Assembly: GCF_017355365.1 (NCBI RefSeq) | Contig: NZ_JADIJR010000010.1 | Location: 56,218 to 120,217, forward strand | Length of the DNA stretch: 64,000 nt | DNA from: Microbacterium sp. SD291 | GTDB taxonomy: Bacteria; Actinomycetota; Actinomycetes; Actinomycetales; Microbacteriaceae | Direction: 5' to 3' | Shown: piece by piece, positions 8,601 to 17,439 of the stretch | Numbering within the stretch: position 1 is the first letter of the stretch | Layout: each line of letters begins with the position of its first letter | Translations under genes and position numbers: made by a program | Notes under the pieces: generated by a model | What the model saw: the letters and a program-made list of their open reading frames with translations, nothing else | What the model was told of the DNA's origin: nothing | Databases searched by the model: none

Positions 8601-9259
8601 TGCGCAGCATCCTGATCGCGGAAGACGATCCGCACATCACCTCGTTCGTTCGCCGCGGCCTGCGCGCCGCCGGCTACGAGACGGCCGAGGCGGCCGACGG
8701 CCCGACAGCACTGCTGATGGCGCGCAGCGGCATGTTCGACCTGGTGCTGCTGGACATCGGACTCGGCGGCATGGACGGGTTCGACGTCCTCGCGAACCTG
8801 CGCGGGGAGGGAGCATCCACTCCGGTCATCATCCTGACCGCACGCGACTCGGTGATCGACACCGTCCGCGGGCTCGAGGGCGGCGCGAACGACTACGTGA
8901 CCAAGCCGTTCCAGTTCGCGGAGCTCATCGCCAGGGTGCGGCTGCGCATCGGGGACGGCGAGGGGCGGGCGACAGGGCCGGTGCTCTCGCACGGCGACAT
9001 CCACGTCGACGTGCGGGCACGCAGCGTCACGGTCGCAGGCGACGTCCGGGAGCTCACCTCGCGGGAGTTCTCCCTGCTCGAGGTGTTCATGCAGAACACG
9101 GGTCAGGTGCTCTCCAGGGATCAGCTGATCGGGCACGTCTGGGGGATGGACTTCGACCCCGCATCCAATGTCGTCGACGTGTACGTGCGGGCGCTGCGCA
9201 GCAAGATCGGCGCGGAACGCATCGAGACCGTCCGCGGGGCAGGATACCGATTCCGATGA
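8600..9259 (+). CDS. OmpR/PhoB-family response regulator
   Basis: DNA-binding partner of the preceding kinase. 219 residues: receiver domain 1-115 with the acidic pair at 9-10, phosphoacceptor Asp52 (LLDIG), Thr80 (ILTAR) and Lys102 (YVTKPF); winged-helix DNA-binding domain about 125-219 with the recognition-helix region VVDVYVRALRSKI and the C-terminal RGAGYRF hairpin. All conserved switch residues are present. It starts inside the kinase stop codon and its own stop overlaps the start of the anion transporter gene, so the system probably controls that transporter and itself. The TCAT repeats at 6767-6792 are a candidate target. Confidence 0.95.
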   Translation: MRSILIAEDDPHITSFVRRGLRAAGYETAEAADGPTALLMARSGMFDLVLLDIGLGGMDGFDVLANLRGEGASTPVIILTARDSVIDTVRGLEGGANDYVTKPFQFAELIARVRLRIGDGEGRATGPVLSHGDIHVDVRARSVTVAGDVRELTSREFSLLEVFMQNTGQVLSRDQLIGHVWGMDFDPASNVVDVYVRALRSKIGAERIETVRGAGYRFR

Positions 9260-10890
9260 ACGACATCGCAGACACCGCTCCGCTCCCGGTCATCACGCGC
9301 ACGGCCTTCGCGACGGTTCCGCCGCGACGCACCGCTGCGGCGCGCGCGGCCTCGCGAGACCTCCTCTCCCAGCGGCCTGCCGTCGCCGGGAGACCCGCGG
9401 ACGCGCCCCGCCCGGTCGGCGCAGTGCTTCCCGCCGGGCGGGGGCGGATGCTCAGCATCGTCGTCGTCGCCGCGATCCTCGTCGGAGGCATCGTGCTGGC
9501 GTTCGCGGCGCATCCGGCGATCGGCGGCTCGCCCGGCGGCATCACCGTCCCGATCGCGCTCACGATCACCGTGTTCCTGCTCAGTGTGTGGGCGTGGACG
9601 TCGACCCGGCTGGACGACACCCTCGTCGCCTTTCTCGCCGTGCTCGCGCTGATCATGACCGGCGTGCTCCCGGCCGCCGAGTTCTTCGCGACCCTCGGCG
9701 ACGAGACGATCTGGCTGCTGATCGGTGCGTTCGTGATCGCCGCCGCGGTGTCCTCCTCCGGCCTCGCCCTCCGCGGCGCCGTCCAGCTGCTGCGGTTCGC
9801 CCGCGGTCCCCGAAGCCTGTTCCACCTCACCACGGTCGCTCTCACGCTCACCGCGTTCGCCGTGCCGGCGACGTCGGGCCGGGCCGCCCTCGCCGTGCCG
9901 GTGCACGACGCCGTCGGGGCGGTCCTGCCCGGACGCGAACGAGTCGTGCGCGCACTGGCGCTGCTGATGCCGACCGTCGTGCTGCTCTCCGCAGTCGGCT
10001 CCCTGCTCGGGGCCGGCGCGCACATCATCACCGTGCAGCTGCTCGAGGCCGCGGGGGAGCGGGGCTTCTCGTTCCTCGGCTGGCTGTGGCTCGGCCTTCC
10101 GCTGGCGATCGTGTCCTCGCACCTGGCGTGCGAGATCATCCTGTGGCGATTCCTCGCCGCAAGCGACCGGGCCACCGCGCTCCGGGTGCCGCCGGCGGCC
10201 GTGGCGAGGGCGACCTCGACGACCGTGACGGGGCCGCTGTCTCCGCTCGAGCGCCGCGCCGTCGTGCTGCTCGGCGCCGTCATCGTGCTCTGGAGCACCG
10301 AGCCCCTCCATCAGCTGCCGCCGGCGCTGGTCGCCCTCATCGGCGCGGTCGCCGCGGTGACCCCCGGCATCGGATGCACGACGTTCCCCGCGGCGGTCAA
10401 GCGGGTGCCCTGGTCGCTGCTGCTGTTCCTGGCCGCGACCCTGGCGATGGCGTCGGCGCTCACCTCGACCGGCGCGGCGACCTGGCTCAGCGCTGCGCTG
10501 CTGGCCCCGCTCGGCGGTCTCGGCGAATCGGGGGCGATTGCCTTCGTGATCGCGGTGATCGCGGTGTCGATCGCTGCGCACCTGCTGATCCCCTCGCGCT
10601 CGGCGCGATCGGCGGCGCTCATCCCCGTCGTGATCGCCGTCGCACCCGCGCTCGGCGTGGATCCCGCGGCCGCGGCATTCGCCTCGACGGCGGCGGCCGG
10701 GTTCTGCCACACGCTGCCGAGCTCCGCGAAGCCGGTCGCGATGTTCGCGGATCCGGATGTCGTGCGCATCGGGTTCGAATCGCGCGATCTGCGTCGCCTC
10801 TCCGCGCTCCTGGCGCCCGCGATGTTCGTCCTCGTCTCCGTGTTCGCGCTCTGGATCTGGCCGTCGATGGGTATGCCGCTGCTGCGCTGA
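9256..10890 (+). CDS. DASS/SLC13-type divalent anion:sodium symporter family protein
   Basis: 544 residues; a basic, disordered N-terminus of about 65 residues precedes 11-12 membrane segments. The two helical-hairpin signatures of the family are recognisable (TSGRAALAVP near 215, and ASTAAAGFCHTLPSSAKPVA near 475-495, the SNT-like motif with a proline-rich exit). Likely substrates are dicarboxylates, sulfate or related anions. It is the last gene of the secreted-protein/kinase/regulator operon, joined by an ATGA overlap, which suggests the two-component system senses the same or a related anion. The N-terminal extension is longer than usual for the family. Confidence 0.82.
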   Translation: MNDIADTAPLPVITRTAFATVPPRRTAAARAASRDLLSQRPAVAGRPADAPRPVGAVLPAGRGRMLSIVVVAAILVGGIVLAFAAHPAIGGSPGGITVPIALTITVFLLSVWAWTSTRLDDTLVAFLAVLALIMTGVLPAAEFFATLGDETIWLLIGAFVIAAAVSSSGLALRGAVQLLRFARGPRSLFHLTTVALTLTAFAVPATSGRAALAVPVHDAVGAVLPGRERVVRALALLMPTVVLLSAVGSLLGAGAHIITVQLLEAAGERGFSFLGWLWLGLPLAIVSSHLACEIILWRFLAASDRATALRVPPAAVARATSTTVTGPLSPLERRAVVLLGAVIVLWSTEPLHQLPPALVALIGAVAAVTPGIGCTTFPAAVKRVPWSLLLFLAATLAMASALTSTGAATWLSAALLAPLGGLGESGAIAFVIAVIAVSIAAHLLIPSRSARSAALIPVVIAVAPALGVDPAAAAFASTAAAGFCHTLPSSAKPVAMFADPDVVRIGFESRDLRRLSALLAPAMFVLVSVFALWIWPSMGMPLLR

Positions 10891-10978
10891 GGCGCCCTCG
10901 CCACCGCTCTCTCCGCCTGCGCCGCCGGTGCAGCGGTACTCGTCGCGCCCGCATCCGGGTGCAGAAGGAGGAAGAACC

Positions 10979-12181
10979 ATGTCCATTCACACCCCGCAGC
11001 GGATCCTGGTCGCACCGAGCGGATTCAAGGAGAGCCTCAGCGCCGAGGCGGTCGCCCGCGCCATCGCGGCCGGCGTCCGCCGCGTCATCCCCGGCGTGCA
11101 GGTCGACGAGTACCCGGTGCCGGACGGCGGGGAGGGCACCGCGTCCGCGCTCGCCGCAGCCACGGGCGGCGAACTCGTCCCCGTGCGGGTCACCGGCCCC
11201 GTCGGCGAGCCCGTCGACGCGCACTGGGCGCGGCTCGGCGGCCGGGCGGCCGGGACCGCCGTGGTGGAGATGGCCGCGGCCGCCGGCCTCCGCCTGGTGC
11301 CGCGGGATCGCCGGGACCCCGGCGAGACCACCACGTACGGCGTCGGAGAGCTGATCGCCGCGGCGCTGGACGCCGGGGCCGAGCGCATCGTCGTCGGATG
11401 CGGCGACTCCGGCACCAGCGACGGCGGCGCCGGAGCGCTCGTGGCGCTCGGGGCGCGGGTGCTCGACCGGGGCGGGAGACCTCTCGGCCGCGGCGGCCGT
11501 CATCTCGCCGAGGCGACGCAGCTCGACCTGTCCGGCCTGCATCCGCGACTCGGCGAGGTCGAGATCGTCCTCGCCTGCAACATCCACAACGTGCTGTGCG
11601 GTCCGAACGGCGTCGCACGCGTGTTCGGACCGCAGAAGGGAGCGACCCCCGCGCAGGTCGAGCAGCTCGCGACCGGACTCGACGCGTGGGCCGCGCTCCT
11701 CGAGGAGCAGAGTCCGTTCGGCGGGGAGATGGACGTGCGCACCGGCGGCGGCACCGGGGCGTCCGGCGGTCTCGGTGCAGGGCTCGCCGCGGTGCTCGGG
11801 GCTCGCCTCGCCCCTCGCTTCGAGGTGCTGCTCGACGGTGATCTGCTGCCGGACGACCTCGACGAGCTGATGATGTCGGCCGACCTGGTCATCACCGCCG
11901 AGGGAGCGATCGACTTCCAGACCCCGCGCGGCAAGGTGCCGGCCGAGATCGCGATGCGCGCCCGCATCGCAGGCGTGCCCGTGCTCGGCATCGCCGGCTC
12001 CCTCGGCAGGGGAGCGCCGGCCGTGCACGACATCGGCATCGACGCGATCGCGTCGATCCTGACGGTGCCGATGCCGCTGGAGCAGGCCGTCGAGCAGGGG
12101 GAGGAGCTGCTGCGGGATGCCGCGGAGCGCAGCATGCGCATGGTCCTGCTCGGGTCGGCGATATCGGCCCGAGCGGCGTGA
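10979..12181 (+). CDS. glxK: Glycerate kinase (GlxK/GarK family)
   Basis: Phosphorylates D-glycerate, usually to 2-phosphoglycerate, feeding C3 acids from glyoxylate or sugar-acid breakdown into glycolysis. 400 residues, full length for the family (about 380-400). Motifs: N-terminal APSGFKESLSA, the VPDGGEGTA loop, GCGDSGTSDGGAGAL near 140-155, FGPQKGATP near 220, and the TAEGAIDFQT region near 300 that carries catalytic residues. AAGGAG (10965-10970) precedes the ATG. It stands 88 bp after the anion transporter and may share its transcript; a DASS-type importer of glycerate-like acids beside a glycerate kinase is metabolically sensible but unproven. Confidence 0.9.
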   Translation: MSIHTPQRILVAPSGFKESLSAEAVARAIAAGVRRVIPGVQVDEYPVPDGGEGTASALAAATGGELVPVRVTGPVGEPVDAHWARLGGRAAGTAVVEMAAAAGLRLVPRDRRDPGETTTYGVGELIAAALDAGAERIVVGCGDSGTSDGGAGALVALGARVLDRGGRPLGRGGRHLAEATQLDLSGLHPRLGEVEIVLACNIHNVLCGPNGVARVFGPQKGATPAQVEQLATGLDAWAALLEEQSPFGGEMDVRTGGGTGASGGLGAGLAAVLGARLAPRFEVLLDGDLLPDDLDELMMSADLVITAEGAIDFQTPRGKVPAEIAMRARIAGVPVLGIAGSLGRGAPAVHDIGIDAIASILTVPMPLEQAVEQGEELLRDAAERSMRMVLLGSAISARAA

Positions 12182-12233
12182 GCGGCATCCACGGACGCAG
12201 ACTCCCGCTGCCACCCCTCGGTAGGATCGTGGG

Positions 12234-12722
12234 GTGGCAGTGAACCAAGATCTGGTCGGCCGGGAGTTCCCGCCGACGCCCCCGTACCTCGTCGGCCGGG
12301 AGAAGGTGCGCGAATTCGCTCGCGCCGTCTTCGCCGACGCCCCGCAGCACACCGACGTGGAGGCCGCGCGCGCCGCCGGCTTCGCCGATGTCTCGGCGCC
12401 GCCGACCTTCGCGATGGTCATCCAGGACCTCACGCTCCAGCAGCTGCTGAGCGAGCCCGACTCCGGCATCGTGCTCGCGCGCACGATCCACGCCGAGCAG
12501 AGGTTCGCCTACTCGCGCCCGATCGTCGCCGGCGACGAGCTCACCGCGCGACTGAAGGTCACCGGCATCCGCATGATGGGCGGCAACGCGATGATCACCA
12601 GCGAGGCGTCGATCACTGATGCGGACGGCGCTCACGTCGTGACCGCCACCAGCGTGCTGCTGGTCGGTGCGGGCGACGAGCGCGCCGACGAAGCGCGCGC
12701 AGGCGAGGAAGGAGCGGCCTGA
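12234..12722 (+). CDS. HadA/UPF0336-like N-terminal MaoC dehydratase subunit
   Basis: 162 residues with the hot-dog fold of the FAS1-type dehydratase N-terminal family: VGREFPPTPPYLVGREKVREFA at the start, SAPPTFAMVIQ near 60 and the IHAEQRFAYSRPIVAGDEL segment near 85-105. In mycobacteria HadA pairs with HadB to dehydrate 3-hydroxyacyl-ACP in fatty- or mycolic-acid elongation; HadA is the non-catalytic, acyl-binding half. The next gene, starting at its stop codon, is the HadB-like half, so the pair is expected to form a heterodimer. A TAGGAT box at 12222-12227, 6 nt from the GTG, marks a leaderless promoter. Role in a non-mycolic actinobacterium is less clear. Confidence 0.85.
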   Translation: MAVNQDLVGREFPPTPPYLVGREKVREFARAVFADAPQHTDVEAARAAGFADVSAPPTFAMVIQDLTLQQLLSEPDSGIVLARTIHAEQRFAYSRPIVAGDELTARLKVTGIRMMGGNAMITSEASITDADGAHVVTATSVLLVGAGDERADEARAGEEGAA

Positions 12723-13120
12723 TGGGCTACGCAGTCGGAGACGTCATCGCGGAGCGCACCGTGCACCTCACCCGCGAGTCGCTCGTGCGCTACGCGGGAG
12801 CATCCGGGGACTTCAACCCCATCCACTATCGCGACGACATCGCGGCATCCGTCGGCCTGCCCGGAGTGCTCGCGCACGGGATGCTCACGATGGGCCTCGC
12901 CTCCTCCGTGGTCGTCGCTGCTCTCGAGCCCGGGGCCAGGATCCTCGACTACGGGGTGCGGTTCACCAAGCCGGTCGTCGTCGACGCGGTCGACGGCGCC
13001 GACGTGCACGTCCTCGCGACGGTCGCCGCCGTGGACGACATCGCGGCCCGGATCGACCTCAAGGTGACCTTCGCCGAGGCGACGGTGCTGGTCAAGGCGC
13101 AGTTGCGCGTCGCGGTCTGA
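12722..13120 (+). CDS. HadB-like MaoC dehydratase, catalytic subunit
   Basis: 132 residues, single MaoC hot-dog domain. The hydratase-2 motif YAGASGDFNPIHYRD (about residues 20-35) carries the catalytic Asp and His, and GVLAHGMLTMG follows near 50-60. It overlaps the HadA-like gene (stop TGA, start ATG in GCCTGATG) and ends 1 nt before murB, so the three genes are likely one transcript. Expected reaction: reversible hydration of trans-2-enoyl-ACP or -CoA as a heterodimer with the preceding protein. Conserved next to murB in many actinobacteria. Confidence 0.9.
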   Translation: MGYAVGDVIAERTVHLTRESLVRYAGASGDFNPIHYRDDIAASVGLPGVLAHGMLTMGLASSVVVAALEPGARILDYGVRFTKPVVVDAVDGADVHVLATVAAVDDIAARIDLKVTFAEATVLVKAQLRVAV

Positions 13121-13121
13121 C

Positions 13122-14252
13122 ATGCGGGAGATCGAGCCGATCCGCCTGTCGGAGCTGACCACCCTCCGCACCGGCGCCGCTCCCGGGCGGATGCTGGACG
13201 CGTCGACGACCGCCGAGCTGATCGACACCCTGCGCGAGGTGTGGGGGCGCGGCGAGGAGTGGTTCGTGCTCGGCGGCGGCTCCAATCTCTTCGTGGGCGA
13301 CGAGGAGTTCGACGGCACCGTCGTGCGGGTGCTCTCGCGGGGCATCGAGGAGCTCCCCTCGCCGCACCAGGGCCGCATCCGCCTGCGTGCGCAGGCGGGG
13401 CACTCCTGGGACGCGTTCGTGGCGTACGCGGTCGGCCACGGCTACGCCGGCCTCGAGGCGATGAGCGGCATCCCCGGCACGGTGGGCGCGGCTCCGGTGC
13501 AGAACATCGGCGCCTACGGCCAGGAGATCCAGGAGACCCTGGTCGAGGTCGACCTGATCGACGCGTCGACCGGCGAGGTGTCGGTCGTCTCGGCGGCGGA
13601 TCTCGGCCTCGGGTTCCGCACCTCGGTCTTGAAGCACCACTACGGCAGCGAGCCGCAGCGGCGAGCCGTCATCCTGTCGATCACCGTCGATCTCGCGATC
13701 GCGGGGGAGCGGGTCGTGCGCGGCGAGCAGCTGCGCCGGGCGCTCGGTCTCGACTCCGAGGCGCCGGTGCCCCTCGGCTGGGTCCGCGAGAGGATCCTCG
13801 CCACCCGCGCCTCGAAGGGGATGCTGCTCGATGAGAACGACCCGGACACGCATGGCGTCGGCTCGTTCTTCCAGAACGCGATCGTGCCGGAGTCCGTGGC
13901 GCGCGCGCTCCCGCCGGAGTGCCCGCGGTGGCCCGTCGCGCCGGATCTCGACGCGGTCACGGTGATCCCGCTCGCCTCATACGACGGACTCGTCCCGCAG
14001 CCGCACGCGGAGAAGCCCGACGTCAAGGTGAGCGCCGCCTGGCTGATCGAGCAGGCCGGCATCCGCAAGGGTTTCAAGCTGCCGACGTCGCGGGCCTCCG
14101 TCTCCACCAAGCACGCGCTCGCGCTCACGAACCGGGGCGGTGCGACCGCCGCCGAGGTCTCGCAGCTCGCGCGCTTCATCCAGAGCCGGGTGCATGCGGA
14201 ATTCGGCCTGGTGCTCCAGCCGGAGCCCGTGCTGGTCGGCGTGGAGCTGTAG
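13122..14252 (+). CDS. murB: UDP-N-acetylenolpyruvoylglucosamine reductase MurB
   Basis: Reduces UDP-GlcNAc-enolpyruvate to UDP-MurNAc with NADPH and FAD, the second committed step of peptidoglycan synthesis in the cytoplasm. 376 residues, somewhat longer than type I enzymes because actinobacterial forms carry C-terminal insertions. FAD-binding LGGGSNLFVGDEEFDG near 47-62; GIPGTVGAAPVQNIGAYGQE near 119-138; the catalytic serine/glutamate region GVGSFFQNAIV near 245 and a C-terminal KPDVKVSAAWLIEQAG ahead of the final Glu. Its TAG stop overlaps the GTG of the next regulator. Confidence 0.95.
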   Translation: MREIEPIRLSELTTLRTGAAPGRMLDASTTAELIDTLREVWGRGEEWFVLGGGSNLFVGDEEFDGTVVRVLSRGIEELPSPHQGRIRLRAQAGHSWDAFVAYAVGHGYAGLEAMSGIPGTVGAAPVQNIGAYGQEIQETLVEVDLIDASTGEVSVVSAADLGLGFRTSVLKHHYGSEPQRRAVILSITVDLAIAGERVVRGEQLRRALGLDSEAPVPLGWVRERILATRASKGMLLDENDPDTHGVGSFFQNAIVPESVARALPPECPRWPVAPDLDAVTVIPLASYDGLVPQPHAEKPDVKVSAAWLIEQAGIRKGFKLPTSRASVSTKHALALTNRGGATAAEVSQLARFIQSRVHAEFGLVLQPEPVLVGVEL

Positions 14253-14959
14253 TGGCCTCTGATCGGGTGTCGCGCACGCAGGCCGTCGTCGACGGACTGC
14301 TCGACGCGATCATCGCCGGACGGCTCACGGCGGGAGAGCAGCTTCCTCCCGAGGGCGAGCTGGCGGACGAGTTCGGCGTATCGCGCCTGACGATGCGCGA
14401 GGGCGTCAAGCTGCTCCAGGCGCAGGGCGTGATCGTCGCGGTGCCCGGCACGAGGCACCGGATCGCGCCCACAGACGAATGGACGGGGCTCGAGGCCGTC
14501 GTGCGGCACGCGCGGAGCGAGGGCGCACGCGAGCGATCCTCCCTCGAGCTGCTCGAGATGCGAGTGATGTTCGAGACGGGCGCCGCCGAGCTCGCGGCGA
14601 CGAGGCGCAGCGAGGCCGATCTGGGTGAGCTCGACGACCTGATCGAGCGGATGCGCCGTGCGCATGCGGCGACAGACGTGCCCGCCTTCGTGGAAGCGGA
14701 TCTGGCTTTCCACGACGTCATCATCCGCGCGGCGGACAATCGCATCCTGGTGGCATCGATGCGCCCGCTGACCTCGATCCTGCAGGAGACGCGCAACGAG
14801 ACGAGCTCGGTGCCGGAGATCCGCGAGAACGCGATCGTCGAGCACACCGGGGTTCTCGAGGCGCTCCGCACCGGTTCTGCTGAGGCCTCTCGTGAGGCGA
14901 TGGTGAGCCACATGCGCCAGACCTACGACGACCTCCGCCGCTTCGTCCACGGTCGCTGA
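14252..14959 (+). CDS. FadR/GntR-family transcriptional regulator
   Basis: 235 residues. Winged-helix GntR domain at about 5-70 (LPPEGELADEFGVSRLTMREGVKLL) and an all-helical FCD ligand-binding domain with the metal/acid-binding histidines of FadR-type members (FHDVI near 152, HTGVL near 195, HMRQ near 218). The GTG overlaps the murB stop, yet the gene more likely belongs functionally with the downstream sugar-acid operon, which begins 106 bp later behind a 15-bp palindrome. Expected to be a repressor released by a four-carbon sugar acid or its product. Confidence 0.88.
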   Translation: MASDRVSRTQAVVDGLLDAIIAGRLTAGEQLPPEGELADEFGVSRLTMREGVKLLQAQGVIVAVPGTRHRIAPTDEWTGLEAVVRHARSEGARERSSLELLEMRVMFETGAAELAATRRSEADLGELDDLIERMRRAHAATDVPAFVEADLAFHDVIIRAADNRILVASMRPLTSILQETRNETSSVPEIRENAIVEHTGVLEALRTGSAEASREAMVSHMRQTYDDLRRFVHGR

Positions 14960-14999
14960 GAACACCTCCTTGCCCAGGAGTGAGATCTGCTGGTAGCAT

Positions 15000-15014
15000 C
15001 GATATCTGATATCG
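15000..15014. promoter_or_regulatory. 15-bp palindrome, probable FadR-type operator
   Basis: CGATATC-T-GATATCG is perfectly symmetric around base 15007 and lies 51 bp before the start of the DUF1537 kinase gene and 40 bp after the regulator stop. Compact palindromes of this size are usual for GntR/FadR regulators, so this is the best candidate for control of the operon at 15066-18861. Confidence 0.6.
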
Positions 15015-15065
15015 GATTTCGCTCCTTGGGATCCGCCGCAGACATCAGTGAACGAAGGAGTTCGA

Positions 15066-16469
15066 GTGCACATCGACGCACTGCTCGCCCCTCTGGCCGA
15101 GCCGCTGGACATCTCCGCAGCCCAGGTGCGCGCGCAGATCGCCCCGGACAGCGTGCTCGTCGTCCTCGACGACGACCCCACCGGGACGCAGTCGGTCGCG
15201 AACCTCCCGGTGCTGACCCGCTGGGAGCGGGATGACCTCGACGGAGCGCTCGCCACCGGTGCCCCCGCGGTCTACGTGCTCACGAACACCCGGTCGCTCG
15301 ACGAGGACGGCGCCGCGCGCCGCAACCGCGAGATCGTCGCGGTCGCGCTCGAATCCGCGGAGGCCGCAGGCAAGCACGTGACCTTCGTGTCCCGAGGCGA
15401 TTCCACCCTGCGCGGCCACTTCCCGCTGGAGACGGATGTCCTCGCCGCCGAGATCGCCGCGCACGGGGGACCGGCTCCTGCGCTGACCCTCCTCGTGCCG
15501 GCCTTCCCCGACGCCGGGCGCATCACGGTCGACTCCGTGCACTACTGGGTCACGGGCGACGAGGCGACGCCGGTCGGCGAGACGCCCTTCGCTGCGGACG
15601 CCACGTTCGGGTACTCCTCCTCGGACCTGCGCGAATGGGTCGCAGAGAAGACCGCCGGCCGCATCGTCGCATCCTGCGTCTTCGGGCTCACGATCGACAT
15701 CATCCGATCAGGTGTCGACGCCGTCGAGGCCGCCCTGCGCTCTCTCGAGGCCGGAACCGTCGTCGCGGTCGACGTCGTCGAGGAATCGGACATGCGCGTC
15801 GTCGCACTCGCGCTGCACCGGATGCGGGATCTCGACGTGCTGCTGCGCGTCGGGCCGCCCTACGTCCGCGCCCACATCGGCCAGGAGATCGCCGAGCCGG
15901 TGCGCGCCGCCGACATCCCGTTCGCCCACGATCGCGGCGGCCTCGTCGTCGTCGGCAGCCACGTGCCGCTGACCACCGCGCAGCTCGACGCGCTGAAGCT
16001 CGCGAGGCCCGAGACGAAGACGATCGAGCTCGACGTCCGCAGCCTCATCGGCCCCGGCCGGGAGGCGCACCTCGACGCCCAGGCGCGGGCGGCGGCCGAT
16101 GCCCTCGCCGACGGGAGCGTGATCGTGCACACCACCCGCGAGCTCGTGACCGGCGCCGACGGCGACGAGAGCCTCGACATCGCCCGCCGCGTCTCCAGCG
16201 GCGTCGTCGAGCTCGTGCGGCGCGTGCTCGCGATCGCCCCGCCGCGCTTCGTCATCGCCAAGGGCGGCATCACCTCGAGCGATGTCGCGAGCGAGGCGCT
16301 CGAGATCCGCCGTGCCACTGTGCTCGGCCCGATGCTCCCCGGACTGGTGTCTCTCTGGCAGCCGCAGACCGGCCCCGCCGTCGGCATCCCGTACGTCGTG
16401 TTCGCGGGCAACGTCGGCGACGCGGACTCCCTCGTCAAGGTCGTCGCGACGCTCGCCGACGGCCGCTGA
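15066..16469 (+). CDS. Four-carbon acid sugar kinase (DUF1537/OtnK-DtnK type)
   Basis: 467 residues, normal for the family. N-terminal substrate domain begins with VLDDDPTGTQS near 40-50, then THVLTNTRSL-like YVLTNTRSLDEDGAARR near 75-91 and VSRGDSTLRGHFPLE near 113-127; the C-terminal nucleotide domain contains AKGGITSSDVAS near 400. These enzymes phosphorylate 2- or 3-keto acids of threonate/erythronate type. GTG at 15066 is preferred over the in-frame GTG at 15048 because GAAGGAG ends 5 nt before it. First gene of an operon with an LtnD-like dehydrogenase and a GntP permease, the standard set for threonate-class catabolism. Confidence 0.9.
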   Translation: MHIDALLAPLAEPLDISAAQVRAQIAPDSVLVVLDDDPTGTQSVANLPVLTRWERDDLDGALATGAPAVYVLTNTRSLDEDGAARRNREIVAVALESAEAAGKHVTFVSRGDSTLRGHFPLETDVLAAEIAAHGGPAPALTLLVPAFPDAGRITVDSVHYWVTGDEATPVGETPFAADATFGYSSSDLREWVAEKTAGRIVASCVFGLTIDIIRSGVDAVEAALRSLEAGTVVAVDVVEESDMRVVALALHRMRDLDVLLRVGPPYVRAHIGQEIAEPVRAADIPFAHDRGGLVVVGSHVPLTTAQLDALKLARPETKTIELDVRSLIGPGREAHLDAQARAAADALADGSVIVHTTRELVTGADGDESLDIARRVSSGVVELVRRVLAIAPPRFVIAKGGITSSDVASEALEIRRATVLGPMLPGLVSLWQPQTGPAVGIPYVVFAGNVGDADSLVKVVATLADGR

Positions 16470-16509
16470 ACCCACGACCCCGACCGACCCCCTGAAAGCA
16501 AGGATCATC

Positions 16510-17400
16510 ATGACATCCACTGTCGCTGTCATCGGCCTCGGAGCCATGGGGCTCCCGATGGCCACCCGGCTCGCCGAGCGCTTCGACGTGCGCGGCTTCG
16601 ACATCGCCGCAGAGCGCGTCGCGCTCGCCGCCGAGAAGGACGTGACTGCGGCGACCAGCGCCGCCGCCGCCGTGAGCGGGGCGGATGCCGTGCTCGTCGC
16701 CGTCCGCACCGGCGCGCAGCTGCACGATCTGCTGTTCGGGGAGACCGGCCTGGCCGCGCACCTCTCCGACGGCGCCGTCGTCATCCTCACCAGCACCGTC
16801 GGCACGGACGGCATCGGCGAGATCGCCGCACGGCTCGCCGAGCACGGTGCCGAGCTCGTCGACGCCCCGCTGTCCGGCGGACCGGTCCGCGCGGGCGAGG
16901 GCGACCTGCTCATCGTGGTCGGCGCGACGCCCGAGGCTCTCGAGACCGCGCGTCCGGTGCTCGAGCAGCTCGCGTCCACCCTGTCGATCGTCGGCGACAG
17001 GCCGGGCGACGGCCAGGCGCTGAAGACGGTCAACCAGCTGCTGTGCGGCGTGCACATCGCCGCAGCCGCCGAGGCCCTCGCCCTTGCCGACGCGCTCGGC
17101 CTCGATCGCGAGAAGACGCTCGGAGCGCTCACCGCGGGAGCCGCGAACTCCTTCATGCTGGCCAACCGCGGACCGCGCTCGCTGCAGGCCTACGACGAGG
17201 ACGGCGCCGAGGTGCTCAGCCGCCTGGACATCTTCGTCAAGGACCTCGGCATCGTCGGCGACGCCGCGCGCAAGGCGCACCTGGCCACCCCCGTCGCCGC
17301 TGCCGCCGAGCAGCTGTTCCTCCTCGGCGAAGCCCAGGGCCTCGGTGCCCTGGACGACTCCGCGGTCATCCGAGTCGTCGCACCTGAACGACTGTCCTGA
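16510..17400 (+). CDS. ltnD: LtnD-like NAD-dependent L-threonate dehydrogenase (3-hydroxyisobutyrate dehydrogenase family)
   Basis: 296 residues. Rossmann motif VIGLGAMGLPMA at 7-18; substrate loop DAPLSGGPVRAGEGDL near 118-133; the catalytic Lys is in GDGQALKTVNQLLCG near 175; a helical C-terminal domain follows with the VKDLGIV segment near 240. Expected to oxidise C2 or C3 of a four-carbon acid so that the preceding kinase can phosphorylate the ketone. Lies 40 bp after the kinase and 39 bp before the permease. A later aldolase and isomerase of the pathway (LtnA/LtnB or OtnC/OtnI) are not in the window, so the route is incomplete here. Confidence 0.85.
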   Translation: MTSTVAVIGLGAMGLPMATRLAERFDVRGFDIAAERVALAAEKDVTAATSAAAAVSGADAVLVAVRTGAQLHDLLFGETGLAAHLSDGAVVILTSTVGTDGIGEIAARLAEHGAELVDAPLSGGPVRAGEGDLLIVVGATPEALETARPVLEQLASTLSIVGDRPGDGQALKTVNQLLCGVHIAAAAEALALADALGLDREKTLGALTAGAANSFMLANRGPRSLQAYDEDGAEVLSRLDIFVKDLGIVGDAARKAHLATPVAAAAEQLFLLGEAQGLGALDDSAVIRVVAPERLS

Positions 17401-17439
17401 GCGCGACGTCGCGCCCCAACTGAGAAAGAGAACCCAGAG